Assembly: GCA_024509875.1 (NCBI GenBank)
Contig: JAMPIV010004263.1
Location: 310,001-374,000 of the forward strand
Length of the DNA stretch: 64,000 nt
Direction of reading: 5' to 3'
Origin: Oreohelix idahoensis
Taxonomy: Eukaryota; Mollusca; Gastropoda; Stylommatophora; Oreohelicidae
Below are positions 1-13,079 of the stretch, one piece after another (within the stretch, counting starts at the first letter, position 1; each line of letters begins with the position of its first letter). Under the pieces are notes generated by a model. The model searched no databases. It was not told where the DNA came from and saw only the letters and a list, made by a program, of their open reading frames with translations. Position numbers and translations under genes: made by a program.

Positions 1-1479
1 TATTAAATCAAACCAGCATTTATAACCATCAAATTAAAAATTAGTTAACAATAGGTAACTAATTTCCAGCAGTACCACCAAGAAGAGTTCTCATAACAAA
101 ACTTAAAATCTGTTTTTCTTGCAAAAATTTATATGTATTATAGTCTAGGGTAATTTATATGTCCCCTCTTTAATCTAATCCTAGACTTGGACACCAATAA
201 GTGACAAGTACCTACAGCAGTAGTGGTCTAGGAAAGATAAAGAGTTTTCATATCTCAGACAAGTGTCTAAATATGAAATAAGAGTTAATCCCGGACACGA
301 GCGTCCCACTTGTCGCGAGGGTTTTTTAAGGGACAGGACAGCTCGAATGGAATGAATAAAAGATAACCTCTAGAGGAAACTCTTCCAGACTGCAAGTTGA
401 ATGCACAGTCTCTCCTCGGGGATTAGTCCACTCAAAAAACTTTCTACAAGAATTCTGGTGAAACTAAACAGGATATTCTCTAGGCGATAAATTCTTTATC
501 CGATATCCTACAAAGGACTATGTATAGTACATATAGATGGACAAGAGATTTGGTGCCCAGCCACATTAAAAATATCCTGACCCAATAGTGTTATTTAATT
601 TTGGCTCTGCCCCCAGGGTGTAGATTTATGTTATTAAAACTATACAACCCAATTAAATATTACAAAGAAAATAACAACAGACTCTGTTATGTAAAGTTTT
701 CAAAAATGAAAATAGAATCTCACAATATATTAAAATATACAACTATATGATATGTTCCCTAATCTATGAATGGTTCTGATCCATGTCAGAATTAATTTTT
801 AATCATAGGACAATGGGAATATTCTGCAGTGGTTCTGCTGGCATGTACAGATACTCATCTCAGATGCTGAATTTATGTAGTCAATATGTCAAAGCACTCC
901 AGGTCCAGCAAGGTCTTTTTAGGGTTTCGGAGGATGGCAAGCTGCTTTCTCCGTCTTGACTCAGGGCGCATCACCAGCTGGGATGGATTAAGTCTGCCCT
1001 TGAGAACACTGCTTATGGTTTAGTCTTCTGGTATGACAACCTGGTTGGTAGGATCGCTGCGCTCATAACCACCGCTGTTTAAAATGACCGGTATTTCTTA
1101 ACCAGACTATCTTGTCCAGGCCGGTCGCTGCCTAGCGAGAGAATGGGCTTACCAGACTATGCCTTGAAAATCGCGCCTAATTTCTCCAGGTTTCAGTTTG
1201 GTTGCTGACGTCAAAGGTCAAAAGACAATAATCCGCGCTTCCTATCCATTGGCTAAACTGTAATTATTCAGGGCGCGGAAGTAAAAGTTCACAGCGGTAA
1301 AAGGTCACAGTGGTTTGCTGGTAACCTCGATTTAAGAAAAAGGAATTTATTTTCCGAAGCAAATGGGAGATCTCCTGATGTGTATTTATGCGTGGTAGAT
1401 TTTCTAGAGAATTTACAGAAAAGGAATGTTTTGGTATGAGAACAGATTGACAGAGAGAAAAGAAGGCGAATACACTTCG
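1..1479. other. Intronic or intergenic AT-rich sequence
   Basis: No supported gene is visible here. The short open frames have no recognisable motif. Some of it may be the worn outer part of the LTR relic that begins near 1480, but I could not align it to the LTRs at 7446 or 13882. Confidence 0.5.
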
Positions 1480-2986
1480 TGACAGTCACCACAATACTAG
1501 TCACAATCTCTTGCGGAATGGTAATCTTGTAATATTCTCGCCGCCAGGCAGCATGTACATTTAAATTTGTGGAGCAATATGACCTGGCTCAAAAGCCCAA
1601 TATATATATTTCTAGTCTTTAGAAACCGTTAGTGGGGTTGCTATTACTGTCTCTCTCTGATGGCTTATGCACTGTCAGACCCGTGTTACTTGAAACAAAG
1701 AAACCCACGTGGTTAAAGATAGGAAATGTCTATGCTTCTCACAAATATGTCTCTCAGGTTACTAAACGCTGGCAAGTTGGGTACCACCGTTTCACTATAT
1801 AAAAGAAAGAACACATATCAAATAATTTACATATATGTACTCAATATAACTTACATTTAAAACAGCAAGCCTACAGCTTGACTTATTATTTAAATTTTCC
1901 ATAAAGTAAGTTATATAAAAATCAATCATCAGGAATTTAGGAATATCTTCGTATTCCGTCACTATTCACTGATGTAGCATCTAGCATTTATAAGTTAGTT
2001 ATTAAAACAGTTTCGACTGAGTATTTAACAGTTAAATTAAACTTATTTCAGCTACTTGTTTAGTAAGCTAAAAATATAATTTATTTTGTATTTCCACTGC
2101 AACTCGACGATTAAAGAAATAACAAACTATCAAAATATTCACTCTGCACACAGAACTAGTTTAAAATGGAATCGGCGATTTTAACACTAAATCACTTCAC
2201 AAAACTAGATATCTATTATATATAATATTAATATACCTCAACCACAGAATTACTAAGAACGTTAAACCACTTCGACCAAACTAAGGCCATCTCTATTTAC
2301 AGAGATTATTTAGAAATCGAACGAAGGTTGTTCTAGTCTAACTGCAAAGTTACTGAGTGAAATGAAATAGTTTCAAACGTGGGTTAATATTTTAAACCAG
2401 ACAAAGGATGAACTATTATTTCGTAGAACGAAATGCTCTCCCCTTTCCGGCTTAAACGATACGTTTCACACCTAACATGTCGTAACTGCCACAACTGACC
2501 AAGATGTACGCGTGTCAGTTTCAAATCTCAGACAACCTGTCTCCAATGCAGGGCAGTTTTCACACTACAGCTGACCATGGCCCACAGTGAGCGCCGTGTC
2601 AGTTTGGGGATTTTTCAGACAAATGTCTGAATACTGACCGGTGCAGATGTAAAGTATCACACCTCACCGGGACTTATGCCGAGAAGAAGCTCGCGCGCTC
2701 GGTGAGAATGTAGACTATTGTCTACGTCCTATGTTCAGCGAACCGACTTATCACGCCTTCTGACGCCCTGCAGCCCTAACATCTACGTAATATCGTCCTA
2801 GCGCGATTCTCAGTTTTGAGAAAGAAAAAGGTAAAGTTTAAAAATACTGAAGAAAATATTGTTCGCAACCGAGTGATGCGAAAAATACAGGAAAAACAAG
2901 TATGGAAAGAATATAAATGAAAGGATTAGGGTGAGAGAATAGGAAGAAGATGTAGGTAATTTAATGACATAAAGACCTACGTGACA
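1480..2986 (-). repeat. Diverged partial or solo LTR, same family as the 7446-16343 element
   Basis: From about 1480 the sequence follows the LTRs at 7446-9912 and 13882-16343 with many substitutions and indels. Shared landmarks are the stretch around 1762-1840 (matches 8697-8780) and the last ~60 bases, which end in the same CTACGTGACA at 2986. No coding interior is attached, so this is a solo or truncated LTR. It is clearly older than the two intact LTRs. The left border is uncertain. Confidence 0.6.
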
Positions 2987-3918
2987 TATCCAAACATAAA
3001 AAAAGACCTTGCTATCTGTAGTATTGATATAGTTTTAACTTATAGTTATTTGATTTCATTTTGAACGTTAACTCGGTCAGTTTAACTGCAGTGTATACTG
3101 TGAGAGATGTCAGAGTGCCCATAGCTCTGTGAATAGCGTCGGCCTAGTACATTTAATGTCAAGCTTTTAAACCATTGAGTATATATATCTGTTTGTTCTT
3201 TGGCGCAGATATGCCTCTCAGACATTGATAGAATGTAGTCATTGGGACTAATGCGCTAGGTGTATTATTTCATCATAGAAAGGAGTGTTTACTTCGTGTT
3301 TTCTCTCGCGTGATAATGTAGTAAGTTAGTATTTAGTAGAAGTATTAAGGCATTTTAGTTAACTGAGGCACGCTTTTTATTGATAACACATATATACAGT
3401 TATGCACGAATAGAAATAGACCCACACGCACACATGGACATATACACACATGCAATTGCTTATTTCCACATTGTTGCATTTGATAGTACGTAGATGATTC
3501 TTTTCCACTGAGTTAATGTAAAATTCTAGATTTTTTTTTTTTCATATTATTTCAGACAGTCCAACAGTTCGTGCTGTGTACATACACAGCAATACATATA
3601 GTAAATCATAAATACTACTTGGTGAATACCGAAGTAGAATACCAGTAAACTTTGATCATAACATTGTTAGTAAAAATGTTAATTCGTTTTACGAGGACGA
3701 AAGGCAAAGAAAATAACCTACGTTGCGGCTATAAGGCATTCGTCAGGGAAAGCAAAGAAAGTGAGAGCTAAGCAAGAAGCATGAGAAAATAAAAATAGAA
3801 CCCGTAAGACATGCTAGTTAGCGTGGCCTTCTAGTATGCTAGAGATCGTGAGATGAAAATACAAAATGGCGGCCGCAGAAATGAGACATCAATGGAAGGA
3901 ATGAGGAAAATAAGGAAC
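2987..3918. other. Non-coding, no feature recognised
   Basis: AT-rich sequence with a short CA/TG-rich stretch near 3420-3460 and a T-run at 3531-3541. No coding, RNA or transposon signal could be supported. Confidence 0.4.
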
Positions 3919-4137
3919 GACCTTGAGTTGATGTCACGTTATGAAGACATGGAAAGATCTTGAGTTGATGTCACGTTATGAAGACATGGACAGATCTTGA
4001 GTTGATGTCACGTTATGAAGACATGGACAGATCTTGAGTTGATGTCATTTTATGAAGACATGGACACATCTTGAGTCGATGTCACGACAGAAAGACACGG
4101 TAAGATCTTGAGTTGATGTCACGACAGGTAGACATGG
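3919..4137. repeat. 37-bp minisatellite, about 6 units
   Basis: Six head-to-tail copies of a 37-bp unit containing CTTGAGTTGATGTCACG followed by TATGAAGACATGG. The last two units carry more changes. The array ends about 265 bp upstream of the first EGF-like exon, so it lies in that exon's upstream intron. Confidence 0.85.
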
Positions 4138-4401
4138 CATACGTTTTTTTCAATGACCATGCTCGTTGGGGAGCTAAAGACTGATGAATTAATGATAAAA
4201 CAACTTTAAGTACTTGTAACAACGTAAATTCCAATTATCACTTTTCATTTTTTTTTTTTTTTTTTAAATTCAATTCCTATATATTTTTTCCTGTTTGACA
4301 ATTATTCTGTTTCTTGACGTCTCTGCGATACACGTTCAAATTTTAGACTACAGTTCCCGTGTCAACCAACATAATTTATTTATCATAACTTTTTTTCTCA
4401 G

Positions 4402-4536
4402 TTTGCTTGTTGAACCCTTGTCATAAAAATTGTCAAGACTGTGAGCAAGGTTGCAATCCTAAACTCTTGTTTGGATACGAATGTACGTGTTATCCCGGTT
4501 ACACTGTCAACCGATCGCATCCGAATCAATGTGACC
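4402..4536 (+). CDS. EGF-like exon (host gene exon a)
   Basis: A 135-bp exon, phase 1 at both ends, as is usual for EGF-module exons. The acceptor is TTTTTTTCTCAG at 4390-4401 and the donor GTAAGT at 4537. The 45 codons are cysteine-rich (eight Cys), with a C-x-C followed by Tyr-Pro-Gly-Tyr and a last Cys seven codons after Asn-Arg, matching the C-terminal half of an EGF module. The extra cysteines at the start (Cys-x4-Cys-x3-Cys-x2-Cys) make it an atypical module. The + strand frame that starts at 4441 overlaps this exon in another register and is not the product. The protein would be secreted or extracellular by analogy with the family. Confidence 0.75.
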
Positions 4537-5704
4537 GTAAGTTTTTTTTGTCTCTTTTTAAATATTGTTTTTTTCTTTAGTTTTTCTGTTCTCTCTTTTC
4601 TTTATTGTCTCGTTCTTTCTCTTCTTTACTTAAAGTCAGGACTTAAATTATGTGGGCAATCGTGTGTTTCACTGGTAAAAGAATGGACTAGTAGACAGTA
4701 GCTGTGTCGCATAATAATTAGGTCGATCTATTTTCCTCTCCGGCAATATTTTAGTTACATTTTTGTGAGTACTAAATTACTGGCACTTTCCGTGGTCGGC
4801 CCATTTTTTTTATCTCAGCTATGAAGCAGATAGTAGCTATTTTCTTATCAAGTGTACACTCTCTTCCGTGATAATTGATCATGTTTGCTTTGCGCTTCTC
4901 GGCTTCGCTAAGATTAAGACGCAGGAAAAACAAAGATGGGCCCGGTCAATATTCGTGTAGTGAACACATGTCATGTTTACCTAGGAGTGCCCCGCGATAA
5001 ATTATCGACCTGTCGGCATGCACTCGGTGGAAACGAATTACATAATCATTTACTGTTCACCTTGTTACAAAGAAGTTGCTTTATATGAAAGTAATATCTT
5101 ATTTGTAAACATTGCCGAGAGAGTGATCGGATGTTTTCATTCCATATTTGGAAAACATGACCTTTGTATTAATGCACAGAAATTTCCAAGTGGAAATATT
5201 TGTAATTACCTTATCCTAAACATGCATGTTGGAAATTCTTGCCCGGCACTCGAGATGTAAACATAACTATATTTCTGATTGGAACCTGATCTAATAGTAA
5301 GCAACACGTTCCAGGAACGAGAGAGGCAATATAACCTGACACTTTAGTCGGTTAAAAGCACTGTGAAAATCTACTTCGCGCCAAGAAGACAACCAGATCT
5401 TGCCAGAGTTAAGAATAGCAGCAGTTTTCATTTATCGACCGGACTTTGTTTGAGCATCTTAAGTAGTTATCTCTCAGGAACACTCAACCATTTTAGCAAG
5501 GAAAACCGGAATCTGAGGGAACTGAAACACAAGTCAAAGTGGGAACTTATTGTTAAAGTAACAACACCCCAGAAGAAGTGTAAGAGGCCTATACAAGTGC
5601 CTTTATTTCTTTGAGACAGCAGTCTGTGAACCTAAAGATTGGCGTAAGTTGTACATTTTGAATTCTATATTTTTTCGTTATTAACATGTGAAGTAATAAG
5701 TATA
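4537..5704. other. Intron sequence, nothing recognised
   Basis: AT-rich sequence downstream of the first EGF-like exon. Two open frames of about 80 codons (5018-5260 and 5363-5614) have no motif, no splice support and ordinary intron composition, so they are not called. Confidence 0.5.
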
Positions 5705-6150
5705 TATTCATCATTCATTCATAACTCTCCACTCCCGAAGAAGCATAGGCCTTCAACAAACACATGCCAAGTCCTCCTGTCACGTGCCATCATCTCAAGT
5801 TCTTTCCACGTTCTCCTCATCATTTTCATCTCTGTTTCCAGCTCTCTTCTCCATGTGCTTCTTGGTCTACCTCTGTCTCTCTTACCCTGTGGGTTCCAGA
5901 ACAAGGACTGCCTTGTAATGCTATCAACAGGTTTCCTCAGTGTGTGTCCTAACTATCGCAATCGTCTTCTTCTCATCTCTTGTTCCACTGGCACTTGTCT
6001 GGTTCTTGTCACCAGTTCCACGTTGGTAACCTTGTCATATCATTTTAATCCCTCTATTCTATGCAAACACCCATTTATGAAAGTCTGTAGCTTTTTGGTT
6101 GTTGTCTTTGTTGTTCTCCATGTCTCAGAGCCATACAATAGGACTGAATA
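5705..6150 (-). mobile_element. 3' tail of an RTE-type LINE (family B), 5'-truncated
   Basis: Read on the - strand this encodes the C-terminal tail found after the RT of RTE-type LINEs: a Tyr-Gly-Ser-Glu-Thr-type block near 6110, an Arg/Trp-rich block, then Gly-Arg-Pro-Arg-Ser-Thr-Trp-Arg-Arg-Glu-Leu-Glu near 5850. A (TCAT)n tail lies at 5706-5723. A near-identical copy sits at 63186-63640. Frames are broken, so it is a dead fragment. It is the reference for the tandem arrays at 29711 and 49429, which repeat small parts of it. Confidence 0.75.
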
Positions 6151-7440
6151 AGTATATATTGACATGTTAATACTAATATCTAAAAATTGCTAGTGGATGT
6201 CCAAGTCATTTGAGGTTGGCAATCTCAGCATATAGAATAATGATTTCATGAACCACCACTGCCAGGACTGGTGACTGCTTTAATGCGAGTTTCACATAAA
6301 GAACCAAAAGCAGAGGTAGTCCCAAGTTCCATATGGAGCAGGGAGGGAATGATGAAAGAAATTATGTAATACTTGTTATATTATTAACCTTGTCAACCAG
6401 TGTAAATGTAAAACATATTCACGTTAAATGTAATGAAAGTTTACAACATTTTCAACCGATGTAAATGTAAACATATTCAAACTATATTGTTAACATTTTC
6501 AATTAAAGTTAAATATAAAACTATTCATTTTAAATGTAAAGATAGTTTTCTCCCACTGGGATTAAGATTAATTCTCAGCGAGGGTAAAAGTCCTGAGATA
6601 GATGGGATGGTGGAGTGAAAAGAAGGGGGCACACAAGTATGTGTTGATAAATTCAATACTCAGAGGGTATTCGTTTCTCATCTTTTGCAATACTAGTTGG
6701 TGGTGCCAGTTGAGGGTACTATTTCTGGAAGAAGTGAGGGTATAAGTGGCCTGACGTCGACGCTAGACACCATCATCAGACGGGTCTTAGAGACGCGGGA
6801 CCAGCTTTTCAGTTACTCCCTGATTCTACTTGGAACGTGCTGCAAGTCTTAAATCTTGACCAGGGACGAATTTGATCCAGTCAACTATCTGCAAAGACCC
6901 AAACATCAGCGGGAGTAGAAACGACTATTGGCAGCTAAGTAAAACTTAAAAGCTGCCACGTGAACTGTCCATTTTCGAAAACCATAACATCACACTGTGA
7001 AGAATACTTTTTTCATAACAATTATTCATTTTTATAACTGTTAAGACCTAACTGATTATTAAATTTGTTACTTGTATAAAGAAAAATCTAAAGTTGATTT
7101 TATCATTTTGAAAATACTACAACCGTATGTCTCAGACATTTTCTTAAATACACGTAAACAGAGCTAAATAATAACAAGAGAAAATTCGCTGAATTTGCTC
7201 AGCTGGGGGCTTGAACGAGCTAACGAATTATAAGATTACATAATCCTTCACAAAAGTTGACTGCAGATGCTAGAGTTAATGTGCTCAGCCAATGCTGCAT
7301 TGTTCTCGCTTTCTGAATATCTTGTGATCATTCCCTTGAGGTAGAAGCATCATTATCCTTCTATGTACAACTCTACCAAGAGTAATCTTGTGCGAAGGTA
7401 GACACCTTTGAAGACCCACATTAGTTACTCTTAAGTCTTG
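6151..7440. other. Intron sequence with a weak AT-rich repeat
   Basis: Around 6385-6545 a motif of the type GTAAATGTAAA(A)CATATTCA recurs about three times at irregular spacing. Otherwise no gene or element was recognised up to the target duplication at 7441. Confidence 0.45.
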
Positions 7441-7445
7441 GCCAC
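7441..7445. repeat. Target-site duplication GCCAC (left)
   Basis: GCCAC immediately precedes the left LTR and is repeated at 16344-16348 after the right LTR. Five bases is the usual duplication for Ty3-type integrases. Confidence 0.9.
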
Positions 7446-9912
7446 TGTCGTAGATTTTGGATAGGAGAATTAAGACTTGGGTTTGGTCCCTTCTGAATAG
7501 GTTTGAATAGGTGATTGGCACCGTGAGAATTAGTAAAACAATAGAATTTCCACCCAGGTGAGACGATAGACTGTGGTATAGAGGCTGTCGCTGAAAGCGA
7601 AAAGAATTCTTCTCTCTCTCACCTATCCTCTACGACGACTTTTACAGAATCCGACAGTCTAATCCACATATATATTACATATATTTCTATCTACTCACGG
7701 GCACGCACATACACGTGACGACAGTTAAACACACAGACTTGGAAAATCTATTACAATGCTTATACAGATAATTGGGATCGAGCTGACCAACGCACTGATT
7801 TTTTTGTTCAAGAGAGATATTTTAATTATCATATCAAAATTTCTCACAACACCAAAAATTACATCAAGGAAAAACATATACAAATAGTCATAAAATTTAA
7901 GAAAATGCTACAAGGATGATAGCCCGTTAAAATCTTACTCTAGGCTTAGCCCACAGCCCCGTTAAGAGAACAGATGATGGCCCAAAGAGTTATAGATACG
8001 TAGGGTTGAGGCTAAGAGTTTTTCTTCTTTTCTCGTAAATGTATGCACAGAGTTGAATAATCTGATTTAGCCTAAGAAGTAAAGAAACTCTAGCAAATAG
8101 TAACAAATTCTGCAGGTTAAACAAAAAGAATTAAGACAGTAAATGGGTGACAATCTATAACTGTAAAATAACACTCTGATCTGCGTACACTCATTCATTC
8201 AGCCATGGCCATGGGTACACAGTTATACTCACAACTTTGCTCGCTGCCTCTGGGAACATACTCAATTCTAGGACCTTCACACAGACCCGAAAATGCAGTC
8301 CTTGACCAAGAAATCCCCAGTTCCAAAAGACGTACTAAACTCTCAGGGAACGATTCCTTGGGTGTTCTAATTTTTCGAATGTCTGATTAAGTCACATAAA
8401 ATATTGTCCCGGCACGAAAGTTAGCAGAGCACAATGTCATTAGCTTTGGTTTCTAGAATTTAAGGAATGTCAGATCGGTGTCTACTTTCAGGAAGTTACT
8501 ATATTTGGTCACCACAGTACTAGTCAAAACTCTGTCGGAATGTTTCTGATCTTTGCTTGCCACAACGGGCTGAATTGTACTGAAGAGTTATTCTGGAAGA
8601 ATTAATTCTGGCGCGAAGGCCTCTTACTTCATTTAACTGTTACAGTTCATGTAATCAAAGTGATTTGTTTCTTCCCAAATAAAGTTCACGTACTAGAACG
8701 CTGGTAAAGTTGGGTACCACCGTTTCACTATATAAAAGAAAGAACACATATCAAATAATTTTACAATATGTACCCACTATAACTTACATTATTAAACCGC
8801 AAGTGTACTGCTTGACTTATCATTTAAATTTCCCGTAAAGTAAGTTATATCTTTAAAAAAAAAATCATCAATCCCCATGAATTTAGGAACACGTGCGTGT
8901 TCCGTCAACATCTCATGAGGTTTCTAGCATTTGTAAGTTAGTTTAGAAAAATATGATCTCGTCTGATTTCTTAGCAGTAAAATTAACTTCATTATAGCTA
9001 CATTATTGTTTAGTAAGCTAAGATATAATTTATTCTGCTATCCACTGAAACACGTCACTAGAAAATAATACAGACTATATAAATTTGGCACTCGGCGCAA
9101 AATCTAACTAGTGAAATATGAAATAAGCGACTTAACACTTTATCATTTCACAAAATACTAGATATAATATATATTACCTCACACAGAACTACAGGTAGTC
9201 GCACAACTTAAGAATTATATGCTGAATATTTAAGGAAGTCTAGAAGTTCGAGAAATTGCCGAAACAAACTGAGAAACTTCGCTAACAGCTATTCTGTTTC
9301 GAACAACCTGTCTACTGCAAATATAGGAGCGAGAATGAAATTAAAGTTTCAAACTCGGGCCAATATCTTAAAATCAGACAAAGGGCCCCAACTTATTTCG
9401 CCAAGCGAAATTATCTCCCCTACTCTCAACATTTACGTCAGCTTAACGCGTGACGTAACTGCCACCAGTGACCGAGAAATGCGCGTGACAGTTGCAAATC
9501 TCAGACAACCGTCTACAACTGTGTCGAACAGATGCCGGGTTTGACACCTTAAGCTAGTGACAGGTGAAAAATGGTAGACCAAAAGTCTGCTCTATGTCCA
9601 GCGAAACGAATTTCTCACACCCCAGGCCCAGGAATCTGGTCGGGCCGCGCTCTGACCGGGGAAACTGCAGACGTATGTCTGGCGAGAACCGTATCTTCAC
9701 AGCTATCTGCGCGACTGACATCTGATGCAATAAGGTTACTAGTCAGTATGAGAAAGAAAAACGATGATGGGAAAGAAATATATTTTTCGCAACGAATGAT
9801 GCGAAAAAAAAACAGGAAAAACAAGTACGGAAAGATAATAAAATAAAAGGATGCGGGTGAGAGAATAGGAAGAAGATGTAGGTAATTTAATGACATAAAG
9901 ACCTACGTGACA
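7446..9912 (-). repeat. 3' LTR of the RT-less element
   Basis: This is the left copy of the LTR, 2467 bp, with TG...CA ends. It differs from the right copy by few substitutions and small indels, for example the A/T-run near 8850 against 15285. Short open frames inside it (8205-8390, 9335-9544, 9571-9846 on the + strand) recur in the right LTR, but they are antisense to gag and have no motif. About 2.4 kb is long for an LTR of this group. Confidence 0.92.
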
Positions 9913-9930
9913 GGACGTCCCCCCTTAAGA
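9913..9930 (-). other. Polypurine tract of the RT-less element
   Basis: On the - strand the bases directly before the 3' LTR read TTAAGGGGGGACGTCC, a purine-rich tract in the position where plus-strand DNA synthesis starts. Its presence shows that the 3' end of the interior is complete, so the missing RT-RH is not due to loss of this border. Confidence 0.75.
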
Positions 9931-9953
9931 TATGGAAGCACTCCATGTCTACG

Positions 9954-12900
9954 TTATGGAATTAAATTTCCTATAACCGTAGCTTCGGGGTGTCTGTCTT
10001 CTTCCCTCTTATCTTCCTCCTCCCTCTCTCTCCAATGCCTACTCAAGTCTACTCCCAAAGTTTCCTTTCTCTGGAATGTTTCCCATGCGCGCTTGAAAGA
10101 GCGTCGCCGCTTCTGACATTTTTGAAAGATTTCCTGTGATAGCGGTGGAATATCCCTGCCACTATCGTTATCTTCGTCAGTTTTGGCGATCGTCAGGAGA
10201 TGGTCGGAGGTTGGCACTGGTTTTTCCAAGTATCTCTTTAAGAGATTTAAATGGAAAACCTTCTCCTTTCCTTCAATAGAGATCTGGTAGTTAGCCTTAG
10301 AAATCTTTTTCAGGACGGTAAACGGCCCTTGCCATCCGATCTTCAGTTGGTTGTTCTCGGTAGGGAGCAACACCAAAACTTTCTCTCCTGCTTCCAGTTC
10401 TCTCTCTTCCGCGACTTTCCTGTATCGGTTAGCGTGCTTGGTGCGTGCTCGCTTAAAGTTAGTCGTTGCTAGGTCCCACCCTAGTTTCAACCTTTCCTTT
10501 AAAACCGACACATATTTGCTTGCTGAGACGACTGTCTCATCCGCCTTCTCGTCTGTCAGAGACTGAAGTAAGGCTTCAAGCGGGCCCTTAATGGGTCTAC
10601 CGAATAAGAGTGTAGCTGGCGGAAATCCTGTGGAAGTATGAGGAGATTCTCTGTAGCCAAATAAAGCTCCAGGAATACAAAGATCCCAATCTTCAGGTTT
10701 CACTTGTGCCAGCTTACTTAGCATCATGGTGAGGTTTCCATTAGTACGTTCCACGAGCCCATTTCCGGCCGGAGTATATGGCTTAGTGTGGATGTGTTGG
10801 GTCCTCAAGATCTTAACGATCTCATCCATCAACAGGTTTCGGTATGGAGATCCGTTATCCGTCAACACTTGCTGCGGGAATCCCAACCGAGTGAAAATCT
10901 GCACGAGGGCTTCTGCGACATGCTTGGCATCTGCGCATGTTAGCGGGATAGCTTCTGCCCATAAAGTGCATGTATCGACTAAGGTCAGGATAAACCTGTT
11001 CCTTCATTTAGTCCTTTCGAAAGGCCCTAAAATGTCGATCACAACCCGTTCGAATGGTGTTCCCATTATTGGCATTTCACCCAAAGAGACTGGGGGTGTC
11101 CGTTGCTTGGGTGGCACACGTTGGCACTGGGCACAGGATTTGACGTACCTGATAGTATCAGTGTTTACTCCTGGCCACCAATAATGAGTGGTTATACGTT
11201 GGTTTGTGGCGTTCTGTCCCATATGTCCGCTGAAGGGAAGAGAGTGCCCCATTTCTAGGATTTGGCTTCTGTACTGTTTCGGTACTAGGAGCTGGTTGTA
11301 ACCTTGGTCAGGCTTGCCCGTTCTCCGATAAAGTACGCCATCTTCAGAAAAAATGTCCCCGTGCTGTCTGGGTTCCTTAGCCATGGGCAGTTTCCTAAAG
11401 CAGGGTGCCAAGGTAGGGTCCTTGTATTGCGCTTCTTTAAGTTCCATGGGTAACAAATTAGGCGCAGGCTCCCGTTCCTTCTTGGTTTGCCCTCTTGTAG
11501 TTACTGCTGCCACAATCGGCTCTTCCGGTTTCCCAATACACACGTATCTCCCGCCAAGTATGACTGGGTAGATGGGATCATCCATAACAGCCGCTTTGAT
11601 CACGCCTCTGACAAAATCAGAGTGGATCTCCACAAATGCGATGGGAAGCGCTGTAGGTGCATCACTCTTACGAACTCCACAAAGTTTGATGGTCTCTCCT
11701 GTCTCTTGACCGGGTTTAACCAGGTTTCTGGCAACAATGCAATCGTAAGAAAGCCCCGTGTCAAATAAGCAAGAAGTTTGAGAACCGTTCAAAGTAACAG
11801 TACCTCGCGTTGAGGGTCTATCCCCAACAGGTTTGGAATCACTGTCAACAATTCCGCCTTCCGAGACTGTCAATAAGCATCCGATGCGTTTCGGCTCGGT
11901 GTGCTCGGTCTGATCATATGTCCCGTGCTCAGGGGTTCTCCCTTTGCCACCTTGTCCTTTCTGGCTACGCTGCCATGTAGGGTGGTCGGGTTGATCAGAC
12001 TGTCTGGGGTGGTTGGGGTACTTGTTCTTGTAGAACTTGGATTTTTCCGGAGGGGGGTTTTGAGGTCCAGTTTCTCTGTGGTTATTTTGGTTAGAAGCCT
12101 GAGAAGATTGCTCTAGGTTATGTTTTCGAAAATGCTCCTCTGTCGGTTTCCGCTTTGTGGCCGGTAGTTCAGCCAGCGCATTATGGTAACGCTCAGACTT
12201 TTCCAAAATGTCTTCAAGTTTTTCTGCCCCCTGCTCAGCGAGAAATCTCCGGGTATCCGCAGACAATGTGTTCTTTATTTGTTCTGTTAAAACAAATTCC
12301 TCAAGACCTTCATAGGTAGAGGGGAGCTGTGAGAGCTCTAGGAACTTTGTCAGATAACCCTTTAGACGGGAAGAGAACTGGTGAAAAGATTCAGAATTCT
12401 CCTTTCTGCTGTTGCGAAACAGTTGCAAAAACTTTCGCGCGTTCATTTCAAAGCGCTCCAGTAACGCTTTCTTCAACAGATCATAGTTGTCTTGTTGGCT
12501 GCTTTCCAGTTTGGCGTAAACATCATACGCAGAACTTTTCAAAGCCTGGGAAAGCTTCATGTTCCAACGCGACCTCTCTAAACCGTACAGAGTTGCAATT
12601 TTCTCAAATTTTTCTAGCCAAGTGTCAATCTTCTCATTTGGACAAGGGAAAGATTCTATCGGAAAACACATAGCAGTGAGGTGAAGAGATTGAGTGTTAG
12701 AAGGATCAGTTAAGGAGGAATGAGGAGAAGACTCTCCATTGCTGGAGGTAGTGGCTGCGCCACGACTTTGCACTTCTAGAGCTTTAAGAGCCAACTCATG
12801 CTGTCTCTTTTTCTTTCTTTCCTCATGCTGTCTCTCCTTCTCTCTTTCTCTCTCCCTGCGGATTTCCATTTCCTCATCCTTCTTCCTCTGCTGTAATAGC

Positions 12901-13079
12901 CGGTCTTCCGCTTCTTTCCTCCTAGCTTCTTCTTTTTCCTCTTTAGCTTCAGCTGCTTTCCTCTCCGCATCATATCTCTCAAGTTCGTCCCTGACAAAAG
13001 CTTTTGCTTCTTCTCCTTGCAGTCCCTCCTCTCTCGCTTCGTCCCTGAGAAGTTGTCTAAGCTTTGCCCTCTCGGCCAT
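9954..13079 (-). pseudogene. Gag-protease-integrase polyprotein, one in-frame TGA
   Basis: One reading frame of about 1041 codons runs from ATG at 13079 to the stop at 9954, broken only by TGA at 11004-11006. Residues 1-110 are a charged, coiled-coil-like Glu/Lys/Arg stretch. A Gag capsid-like region follows at about 130-310. The expected zinc-knuckle region (about 390-410) has lost its cysteines. The protease motif Asp-Thr-Gly is at 440-442. Integrase starts with an HHCC zinc site (His612, His619, Cys649, Cys652). The catalytic triad is Asp682, Asp741, Glu777, with 35 residues between the last two. A Gly-Pro-Phe module of the GPY/F type and an Arg/Glu-rich tail end the protein. The TGA falls just after Asp682, so a normal translation would yield no complete integrase. 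No RT or RNase H is encoded. Confidence 0.88.

Noticed and set aside
3919..4137. CRISPR array
   Set aside because: Tandem units have no unique spacers between them, and the surroundings are eukaryotic with spliced exons. The same applies to every other array in the window.
4441..4701. 86-codon + strand frame as the product at this locus
   Set aside because: It overlaps the EGF-like exon in a different register, runs into a T-rich intron and has no motif. The cysteine-rich frame with splice borders is better supported.
8205..8390. Small protein gene duplicated at 14641-14826
   Set aside because: Both copies lie inside the two LTRs of one element, antisense to gag, so the identity is explained by LTR identity. 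No motif or promoter supports it.
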